Assembly (NCBI GenBank): GCA_017472375.1
Contig: JAFUQL010000340.1
Coordinates: forward strand, 1 to 6,799
DNA from: Oscillospiraceae bacterium
GTDB taxonomy: Bacteria > Bacillota > Clostridia > Oscillospirales > Ruminococcaceae
Length of the DNA stretch: 6,799 bases
Direction of reading: 5' to 3'
The notes under the pieces were generated by a model that was not told the origin of the DNA, searched no databases, and saw nothing but the letters and a program-made list of their open reading frames with translations. Below are positions 1-6,799 of this stretch, piece by piece. The position numbers and the translations under genes were made by a program. The number at the start of each line of letters is the position of its first letter. Position 1 is the first letter of the stretch.

Positions 1-3067
<3,067 letters not shown>

Positions 3068-3086
3068 GTGACAGGGTTTTCCCGCG

Positions 3087-3147
3087 GCACACAAAATGTG
3101 CATATCAATGACAAAATTTGATGTGCAAAAAAGGCTGTTTTGTGTGC
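3087..3147. repeat. Nested inverted repeats (two 10-bp stems) downstream of carB
   Basis: An exact 10-bp inverted repeat, GCACACAAAA (3087-3096) and TTTTGTGTGC (3138-3147), encloses a second one, TGCATATCAA (3099-3108) and TTGATGTGCA (3118-3127). The inner pair forms a 10-bp stem with a single G-U wobble and a 9-nt loop. As RNA this could fold into a hairpin inside a longer stem. It lies 20 nt after the carB stop in an AT-rich island. No U-run directly follows either stem on the + strand, so it is not a classical intrinsic terminator. It might mark or protect the carB mRNA 3' end, or be a protein-binding site for the downstream promoter. Function is inferred; the pairing is directly visible. 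Confidence 0.55.
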
Positions 3148-3153
3148 AAACTC

Positions 3154-3181
3154 TTGAGAAAACACGAAAAGATGGTAACAT
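3154..3181 (+). promoter_or_regulatory. Candidate promoter for the HU gene (extended -10)
   Basis: A -35-like TTGAGA (3154-3159) is followed after 16 bp by TAACAT (3176-3181), preceded by TGG, which makes an extended -10. Transcription would begin near 3188, giving a leader of about 145 nt before the HU start codon. A second, weaker option is TTGACG (3183-3188) with TGTAAA (3205-3210), also 16 bp apart. The surrounding AT-rich composition fits a promoter in a GC-rich genome. Confidence 0.5.
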
Positions 3182-3189
3182 ATTGACGG

Positions 3190-3225
3190 ACGGCCGCTGA
3201 GAATTGTAAAGTTCTCGGCGGCTGT
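3190..3225 (+). promoter_or_regulatory. 14-bp stem-loop at predicted 5' end of the HU transcript
   Basis: Bases 3190-3203 pair with 3212-3225 over 14 bp including two G-U wobbles (core GCCGCTGAGAA against TTCTCGGCGGC), with an 8-nt loop TTGTAAAG. No T-run follows, so it is unlikely to be a terminator. It begins within a few bases of the start site predicted from the promoter at 3154-3181. Such placement suggests a 5' stabilising hairpin, or a regulatory leader element, on the HU mRNA. Further GC-rich pairing is possible downstream: 3249-3254 with 3282-3287, enclosing 3268-3272 with 3276-3280. Confidence 0.5.
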
Positions 3226-3315
3226 ACGTTGAGGGGCCCTGGATGCATCTGCGCCTGAATGCGGGGCGCTGCGGGGCAGCCGCGCAGGGAACGCGGCGAG
3301 CAATTTTTGTGTGAA

Positions 3316-3322
3316 AGAGGAG
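3316..3322 (+). promoter_or_regulatory. Ribosome binding site deciding the HU start
   Basis: AGAGGAG lies 9 nt before the ATG at 3332. An in-frame GTG at 3311 lies immediately upstream of this Shine-Dalgarno sequence, so the GTG is not the likely start and ATG 3332 is preferred. Confidence 0.8.
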
Positions 3323-3331
3323 CTTTGGGAA

Positions 3332-3610
3332 ATGACGAGATCTCAGTTGATTACCCAGGTGGCCCAGACCACCGGGATGTCCGAGGCGGTCGTGGAGACC
3401 GTGATGGACGGCGTGTTTGATACCATTGTGGACAAGCTGCGGGAGGGCGAGAAGGTCACCATCGCCGGTTTCGGCCGGTTCGAGATGCGCGAGCGCAAGA
3501 CCAAGTCCTTCACCAACCCCAAGACCAAGGTGGCCAGCCAGCTGGCCCCCACCACCATCCCCGGCTTCAAGGCCAGCGGCCGCCTGAAGGAGCGCCTGGC
3601 GGAGGAGTGA
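3332..3610 (+). CDS. hup: HU-family histone-like DNA-binding protein
   Basis: This is a small basic nucleoid protein that binds and bends DNA as a dimer, aiding chromosome compaction, replication and recombination. From ATG 3332 the product has 92 residues, matching the usual ~90 of HU. Helical N-terminal half: MTRSQLITQVAQTTGMSE onward. The signature GFGRFE lies at 46-51, followed by the basic flexible arm RERKTKSFTNPKTK. The Asn-Pro at 62-63 sits at the arm tip, where the conserved proline intercalates into DNA in HU/IHF. The C-terminal end, IPGFKASGRLKERL, is the usual final strand and helix. An HU-versus-IHF split cannot be made with certainty from one sequence, but a lone gene in a Gram-positive-like genome favours HU. 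It appears to be a single-gene unit with its own promoter, long leader and terminator. Confidence 0.95.
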   Translation: MTRSQLITQVAQTTGMSEAVVETVMDGVFDTIVDKLREGEKVTIAGFGRFEMRERKTKSFTNPKTKVASQLAPTTIPGFKASGRLKERLAEE

Positions 3611-3636
3611 GCGGAAGGTCCGCAGATCCATAGAAA

Positions 3637-3678
3637 CAAGGACCCCGGCGCGTTGAAGCAACGCACCGGGGTCTTGCT
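3637..3678 (+). terminator. Rho-independent-like terminator after HU gene
   Basis: GACCCCGG (3641-3648) pairs perfectly with CCGGGGTC (3666-3673). Inside it, past one C/A mismatch, GCGTTG (3650-3655) pairs with CAACGC (3659-3664) around an AAG loop. CAAG before and TTG after extend the stem with one bulged G. The trailing T-tract is weak (TTGCTGT). It lies 30 nt after the HU stop and just before the helicase promoter, a sensible place for a transcript end. Confidence 0.75.
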
Positions 3679-3697
3679 GTATGGGGCAGGGCGCAGG

Positions 3698-3726
3698 TTG
3701 CCAGACCCTGCCGCTTGTGTTATACT
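3698..3726 (+). promoter_or_regulatory. Strong sigma-A-type promoter of the helicase gene
   Basis: TTGCCA (3698-3703, 5 of 6 consensus) is followed by a 17-bp spacer and TATACT (3721-3726, 5 of 6), preceded by TGT as an extended -10. The predicted transcription start is near 3733, giving a leader of about 75 nt before ATG 3808. This is the best conventional promoter in the window. Confidence 0.8.
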
Positions 3727-3807
3727 GATTTTGTATCGCCCAAACCGGCCGGCCCCCTGTGCCTGCCGTACCTGATATATAAAGAACAAGAAGAGGAACG
3801 CGAACCT

Positions 3808-4986
3808 ATGTTGTACAAAGACCTGACCGTCAGCCCGGAGATCCTGCAGGCGGTGGAGCGCATGGGCTTTGTGGAGATGACCGAGATCCAGGAGAAGGCC
3901 ATCCCCGTGATGATGGCCGGCAAGGACGTCATCGCCAAGGCGCCTACCGGCACCGGCAAGACCTGTGCCTTCGGCATTCCCGTCATCGAGCAGCTGGACA
4001 AGGAGGCCGCCTGGCCCCAGACCGTCATCCTGGCCCCCACCCGGGAGCTGGCCCAGCAGATCGCCGGGGATCTGCGCGACCTGACCCACTTCATGCCCGC
4101 GGTGCGCACCGCCTGCGTGTACGGCGGCGCCAATATGCAGAAGCAGATCGACCAGCTCAAGAAGGGCTGCCAGATCGTGGTGGCCACCCCCGGTCGCCTG
4201 ATGGACCATGTGCGGCACCGCACCATCGACATCAGCCATGTGACCACCGTGGTGCTGGACGAGGCCGACGAGATGCTGAACATGGGCTTCTACAAGGACG
4301 TGCGCCACATCATCGATCTGATGAAGGCCCGCAAGAGCCTGTCCATGTTCAGCGCCACCATCAGCCGTGAGGTGATGGACATCGGCTGGCTGTACCAGAA
4401 GGACCCCGCTGAGATCTCGGTGCAGCCGGTGCTGGAGAGCATGCCCAAGATCACCCAGTACAAGCTCAAGACCACCGGCCGTGACAAGCTGGCCGATGTG
4501 GCCCAGATCATCCTGTCCGGCGGCTATGGCCGGGTGATGGTGTTCTGCAACACCAAGTTCACCACCGCCACCCTGTGCAACCAGCTGGCCCGGCTGAACT
4601 TCCAGGTGGACTGCCTGCACGGCGATCTGTCCCAGGCGGAGCGCAACAAGATCATGGGCACCTTCCGGGAGGGCAAGCTGCACGTTCTGGTGGCCACCGA
4701 CGTGGCCGCCCGCGGCATCGACGTGGAGGATGTGGATGCCGTCATCAACTACGATGTGCCCGACTCCAACGAGTACTACACCCACCGCATCGGCCGCACC
4801 GGCCGCGCCAAGCGCGAGGGCGTCAGCTATCTGCTGTACACCCCCGAGGAGGAGAAGCGGGTGGGCGAGCTGCTGCGGCTGACCCGCAACGAAGCCATCC
4901 CTGTCCACTTTGACTTCAACCACGAAAAACTGGTGGTGGAGCAGGTGGAAAAGAAGGATAAATTCAACATCAAGGCTTATTTCTGA
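3808..4986 (+). CDS. DEAD-box ATP-dependent RNA helicase, compact form
   Basis: This cytoplasmic ATP-dependent RNA helicase unwinds short RNA duplexes and remodels RNA-protein complexes; such enzymes act in ribosome assembly, mRNA decay and cold growth. From ATG 3808 (AGAGGA 10 nt upstream) it has 392 residues and every family motif: F21 and Q28 of the Q motif, APTGTGKT (45-52), PTRELAQQ (77-84), TPGR (127-130), DEAD (151-154), SAT (182-184), VFCNT (245-249), ATDVAARGID (296-305), HRIGRTGR (326-333). After the two RecA-like domains only ~55 residues remain, ending EKKDKFNIKAYF, so it lacks the RNA-binding tails of DbpA, DeaD or CshA. It is therefore a minimal-core member, and no specific subfamily name is assigned. 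An in-frame upstream start near 3715 is rejected because it overlaps the promoter. No clear terminator follows, so read-through into the next gene is possible. Confidence 0.95.
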   Translation: MLYKDLTVSPEILQAVERMGFVEMTEIQEKAIPVMMAGKDVIAKAPTGTGKTCAFGIPVIEQLDKEAAWPQTVILAPTRELAQQIAGDLRDLTHFMPAVRTACVYGGANMQKQIDQLKKGCQIVVATPGRLMDHVRHRTIDISHVTTVVLDEADEMLNMGFYKDVRHIIDLMKARKSLSMFSATISREVMDIGWLYQKDPAEISVQPVLESMPKITQYKLKTTGRDKLADVAQIILSGGYGRVMVFCNTKFTTATLCNQLARLNFQVDCLHGDLSQAERNKIMGTFREGKLHVLVATDVAARGIDVEDVDAVINYDVPDSNEYYTHRIGRTGRAKREGVSYLLYTPEEEKRVGELLRLTRNEAIPVHFDFNHEKLVVEQVEKKDKFNIKAYF

Positions 4987-5041
4987 GCCGTGAAAAAATT
5001 TTGTGGGTTTTATCCGACAAAAGACTAGCGCCGCCGAATGA

Positions 5042-5061
5042 TATGGTGTAAGATAACCATA
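5042..5061. repeat. Short inverted repeat over a possible -10 upstream of the YbjN-like gene
   Basis: TATGGT (5042-5047) and ACCATA (5056-5061) form a perfect 6-bp dyad with an 8-bp centre containing most of TAAGAT (5049-5054), a weak -10-like hexamer. Another -10-like TAAAAT lies at 5066-5071. Neither has a good -35 at 16-18 bp, so the promoter is uncertain. The dyad could be an operator for an activator or repressor. The remaining gap (4987-5126) shows only an imperfect hairpin (TTTTGT 4999-5004 with ACAAAA 5017-5022) and a small leader hairpin around 5075-5095 with a CCCC loop. Confidence 0.3.
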
Positions 5062-5126
5062 GGGATAAAATGGCGGTGACTCTCCCCGGAGCACCCCCAG
5101 CATAAAGGACACAGGAGGAACATGTT

Positions 5127-5561
5127 ATGATTCGTGCGACCCGTAGAATGCTCGACTACTTTGAGAGCAAGAAGATGAAGTGGCTGTCCGACATCGACAC
5201 CACCAAGCAGGGTAAGGATGTCGTTACCGTCGTGTACAACTGCGACAACATCGACAAGATCCGCTTCAAGATTTTCGTGGATCCCGATGAGGACAATGTG
5301 GCCATCCGTGTGTGGAGCATCGCCAAGGCCAACGGCGCCGCCAAGGCCGCTGCCATGCAGCTGGTGATGAACGAGCTGAACAGCAGCTACCGCTGGTACC
5401 GCTTCTACCTGGACGAGGACTCCGAGGTCACCGCCGCGGTGGACTGCGTTATCACCCCCGACACCATCGGCCCCGTGGTCTACGAGCTGGTGCAGCGCGG
5501 CTGCAACATCATCGACGAGGGTTACCCCAAGATGATGCAGGCTCTGTGGGGCGGCAAGTAA
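5127..5561 (+). CDS. YbjN-like domain protein of unknown function
   Basis: The product is a 144-residue soluble protein with no signal peptide or membrane segment. ATG 5127 has a near-perfect AGGAGG at 5113-5118, 8 nt upstream; an ATG at 5122 is in another frame. The pattern is N-terminal helix (MIRATRRMLDYFESKKMKW), several beta strands (VVTVVYNC; IRFKIFVD; NVAIRVWSI), a helix (KAAAMQLVMNELN), then SYRWYRFYLDEDSEVTAAVD (88-106) and a C-terminal helix ending in MMQALWGGK. The strand-helix order and the 'RFYLDEDSEV' segment resemble the YbjN family (also described as sensory transduction regulators, with a secretion-chaperone-like fold). Roles of YbjN in enterobacteria concern stress and motility, but transfer of that role to this organism is unsupported. 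The gene has its own strong terminator. The family call is moderate and the biochemical function unknown. Confidence 0.85.
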   Translation: MIRATRRMLDYFESKKMKWLSDIDTTKQGKDVVTVVYNCDNIDKIRFKIFVDPDEDNVAIRVWSIAKANGAAKAAAMQLVMNELNSSYRWYRFYLDEDSEVTAAVDCVITPDTIGPVVYELVQRGCNIIDEGYPKMMQALWGGK

Positions 5562-5575
5562 GCCAGAACAGACAC

Positions 5576-5620
5576 AACAGCCCGGAGACGGCCCGCAGCG
5601 GCAGCCTCCGGGCTGTTTTT
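5576..5620 (+). terminator. Strong intrinsic terminator after the YbjN-like gene
   Basis: AACAGCCCGGAG (5576-5587) pairs perfectly with CTCCGGGCTGTT (5606-5617) over 12 bp, and the loop can form a further short GCC/GGC stem. A TTTTT run ends at 5620. It sits 14 nt after the stop codon and isolates the YbjN-like gene from the downstream MerR operon. Confidence 0.92.
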
Positions 5621-5721
5621 GTGTGCCGCAGGGCAGGGGCCCCGGGGCCTGCAGAGCGCTGGAAGGTTTTGACATTTTCAAAAAACACGAAGAAGCGAAT
5701 AATAAAATTTCGGAGCATCCC

Positions 5722-5752
5722 TTGACCTTCCACCGGGTGGAGGGTATACCAT
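5722..5752 (+). promoter_or_regulatory. MerR-type promoter with operator dyad in the spacer
   Basis: TTGACC (5722-5727) forms the -35. The -10 is either TATACC (5745-5750, 17-bp spacer) or TACCAT (5747-5752, 19-bp spacer, the elongated spacing typical of MerR-activated promoters). Between them lies a near-perfect dyad, ACCTTCCACC (5725-5734), central G, GGTGGAGGGT (5736-5745), with 9 of 10 positions symmetric. This matches the known architecture of MerR-family operators, which sit between -35 and -10. An AT-rich tract (5698-5710) upstream could act as an UP-like element. Because the first gene is itself a MerR-type protein, autoregulation is the simplest reading. Confidence 0.82.
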
Positions 5753-5760
5753 AAGGTCAA
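5722..5760. repeat. Second, wider inverted repeat spanning the MerR promoter
   Basis: TTGACCTT (5722-5729) is repeated inverted and exactly as AAGGTCAA (5753-5760), with 23 bp between. The left arm includes the -35 and overlaps the MerR-type dyad. The right arm falls after the -10, around the expected transcription start. It may be a second operator or chance symmetry; the sequence alone does not decide. Confidence 0.45.
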
Positions 5761-5777
5761 ACAGGAGGTGAGATGCC

Positions 5778-6419
5778 ATGCGCATCCAACAGGTGGAGCA
5801 GGAGGTCGGCATCAGCAAGACCAACATCCGATTCTACGAGACGGAGGGGCTCATCAGCCCCCGGCGGGAGGGAGCCAACGGCTACCGGGACTACTCGGAG
5901 GAGGACGTGGCGGCGCTGCGGCGCATCAAGCTGCTGCGCAAGCTGGACGTGCCTCTGCCCGAGGTGAAGGCCATGCTGGCGGGGCAGATCACCCTGGCCG
6001 AGGGGATGCGCCGTCACCAGCTTCTGCTGGACCACCGGCAGGCCGATCTGGCTGCCGCCCGGGAGCTGTGTGAGGCCCTGGCCGAGCGCCCCGGGCCGCT
6101 GGGTGCGCTGGACGCGGACGCCTTTCTGGACGCAGTGACCCGTCAGGAGGAGAAAGGAGTGACCTTTGTGGATTTGAAACAGAACGACCGGCGCGACCAG
6201 TATCTGGGTGCCCTGCTGGGCGGCGGCAGCTTCATCCTGCTGATGCTGCTGACGGTGGGAGTGCTCCTCTGGGCTATGACGGTGGATCCCATCCCGTGGC
6301 CGGCTGCGGCGCTGCTGCTGGCCATCCCGCTGCTGTGCATCTTCGGCACGGTGGTGGTGTTCGTCCAACGTGTTTTTGAGATCAGGAAAGGGGAATTCGA
6401 TGCTTATCGTCAATATTGA
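5778..6419 (+). CDS. MerR-family transcriptional regulator with C-terminal two-helix membrane anchor
   Basis: The 213-residue protein starts at ATG 5778, 7 nt after AGGAGGTG. Residues 1-70 are a MerR winged helix-turn-helix: IQQVEQEVGISKTNIRFYETEGL, then the wing (RREGANGYRDYSEEDVAALRRI) and LLRKLDVPLPEVKAML. Residues ~75-107 look like the dimerisation helix. After a linker (108-142) come two hydrophobic stretches, ~143-168 and ~173-197, joined by a tight DPIP turn and followed by a charged tail (VFEIRKGEFDAYRQY). Both ends should be cytoplasmic with almost nothing outside. This differs from classical soluble MerR proteins, which end in a cytoplasmic effector domain. Only C98 and C187 (in a membrane helix) are cysteines, so a MerR/CueR-type metal site is unlikely. 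It leads an operon with a YbjQ-family gene and probably controls the promoter at 5722-5752. DNA-binding family is secure; the signal is unknown. Confidence 0.92.
   Translation: MRIQQVEQEVGISKTNIRFYETEGLISPRREGANGYRDYSEEDVAALRRIKLLRKLDVPLPEVKAMLAGQITLAEGMRRHQLLLDHRQADLAAARELCEALAERPGPLGALDADAFLDAVTRQEEKGVTFVDLKQNDRRDQYLGALLGGGSFILLMLLTVGVLLWAMTVDPIPWPAAALLLAIPLLCIFGTVVVFVQRVFEIRKGEFDAYRQY
6153..6170 (+). promoter_or_regulatory. Possible internal translation start inside the MerR gene
   Basis: AAAGGAG (6153-6159) precedes an in-frame GTG (6168, codon 131) by 8 nt. Initiation there would give an 83-residue protein holding only the two membrane helices and tail. The purine-rich run also encodes the ordinary residues QEEKGV, so it may be coincidence. 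Confidence 0.3.
6384..6393 (+). promoter_or_regulatory. Ribosome binding site deciding the YbjQ-family start
   Basis: AGGAAAGGGG lies 6 nt before ATG 6400, inside the end of the MerR reading frame. An in-frame GTG at 6370 has no such site and precedes this one, so ATG 6400 is preferred. This start also gives the N-terminus expected for the family. Confidence 0.75.
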
Positions 6420-6717
6420 TCACCTGCCCGGCAAACAGTACGAGGTGCTGGGTCTGGCCCGGGGCAGTGTGGTGCTGAGCAAGAACTTCGGCAAGGATTT
6501 TCTGAGCGCCATGAAGACTTTGGTGGGCGGCGAGATCACCGCCTACACCGAGCTGCTGAACGAGGCCCGGCAGATCGCCATGGGCCGCATGGTGAAAGAT
6601 GCCGAGGCGCAGGGTGCCAATGCGATCCTGAACCTGCGCTACGCATCCAGCAGTCTGATGCAGTCCGCCGCCGAGGTCATCGCCTACGGCACCGCCATCC
6701 GAATCATCGGGGAGTGA
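6400..6717 (+). CDS. YbjQ/UPF0145-family protein
   Basis: The 105-residue soluble protein has the family hallmarks in order: LPGKQYEVLGLARGSVVLSK (9-28), the following helix and VGGEITAYTELLNEAR (42-57), a helix with AMGRMVKDAEAQGANAILNLRY (60-81), and SSSLMQSAAEVIAYGTAI (83-100). Family members are about 100-110 residues, and structures known to me form ring-like oligomers. The 'heavy-metal-binding' label attached to the family is not backed by visible cysteines or histidine clusters here (one His, no Cys). Its first 20 bases overlap the end of the MerR gene, so translation is probably coupled. Association with a membrane-tethered MerR suggests a partner, effector or regulated output of that protein, which is an inference. 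Confidence 0.92.
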   Translation: MLIVNIDHLPGKQYEVLGLARGSVVLSKNFGKDFLSAMKTLVGGEITAYTELLNEARQIAMGRMVKDAEAQGANAILNLRYASSSLMQSAAEVIAYGTAIRIIGE

Positions 6718-6742
6718 CCGCGCTCCCCAAAAGGAGGACACC

Positions 6743-6799
6743 ATGAAGGACCTTTGGAACGACCGGCCGCTGCGGGTCTACCTGCTGTGCAGCTTCGGC
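6743..6799 (+). CDS. Start of a third operon gene, truncated by window end; function unknown
   Basis: ATG 6743 follows AAGGAGGA (6731-6738) closely and opens a frame that continues to the window edge, giving MKDLWNDRPLRVYLLCSFG. It starts 25 nt after the YbjQ-family stop with no terminator between, so it belongs to the same operon. A short charged N-terminus followed by VYLLCSFG could be the start of a membrane helix, but 19 residues are too few to assign a family. Confidence 0.7.
   Translation, partial: MKDLWNDRPLRVYLLCSFG

Noticed and set aside
3190..3225. Hairpin considered as a carB transcription terminator.
   Set aside because: It is followed by ACGTTGAGGGG rather than a T-run, and it fits better as the 5' end of the HU transcript.
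3715..3807. N-terminal extension of the helicase from an upstream in-frame start.
   Set aside because: It overlaps the -10 element at 3721-3726 and lacks a ribosome binding site; ATG 3808 has one and gives the usual helicase N-terminus.
3343..5112. Long open frame on the - strand opposite the helicase (589 codons).
   Set aside because: Same codon-bias artefact. It runs across a terminator and two promoters of the + strand genes and shows no family motif.
5669..5674. Perfect TTGACA -35 hexamer upstream of the MerR operon.
   Set aside because: No -10-like sequence lies 16-19 bp downstream; the nearest AT-rich hexamers are about 25 bp or more away. It is also part of a small inverted repeat (TTTTGA/TCAAAA).

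Overview
The window looks like chromosomal DNA of a GC-rich Gram-positive anaerobe. The best guess is a Clostridia/Ruminococcaceae-type gut bacterium of the Faecalibacterium/Gemmiger/Subdoligranulum kind. The grounds are strong G/C preference at third codon positions, near-consensus AGGAGG ribosome binding sites before almost every gene, AT-rich islands confined to intergenic DNA, and the character of the proteins. The genus is inferred from sequence feel, not from a search. All genes lie on the + strand. Long open frames on the - strand opposite carB and the helicase are by-products of codon bias.

Layout: (1) 1-3067, the carbamoyl-phosphate synthase large subunit (carB), missing only its first ~50 residues at the window edge. 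(2) 3068-3331, an AT-rich intergenic region with a nested inverted-repeat structure, a candidate extended -10 promoter and a structured leader. (3) 3332-3610, an HU-type histone-like protein, followed by a terminator hairpin. (4) 3808-4986, a compact DEAD-box RNA helicase behind a near-consensus extended -10 promoter. (5) 5127-5561, a small YbjN-like protein of unknown role, closed by a strong intrinsic terminator. (6) 5722-6799, an operon led by a MerR-type regulator with two C-terminal transmembrane helices. Its stop overlaps the start of a YbjQ/UPF0145-family gene, and a third gene, cut by the window end, starts 25 nt later.

The first five kilobases are housekeeping functions: pyrimidine/arginine precursor synthesis, nucleoid structure and RNA remodelling. 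The most interesting part is the last kilobase. There a MerR-family DNA-binding domain appears tethered to the membrane. The promoter in front of it has a textbook MerR-type dyad between -35 and -10, so autoregulation is likely. The co-transcribed partner, a YbjQ-family protein, has no established function. A purine-rich ribosome-binding-like site followed by an in-frame GTG inside the MerR gene might also allow the membrane hairpin to be made alone. This looks like a small, uncharacterised membrane-linked sensing operon. What it senses cannot be told from the sequence.
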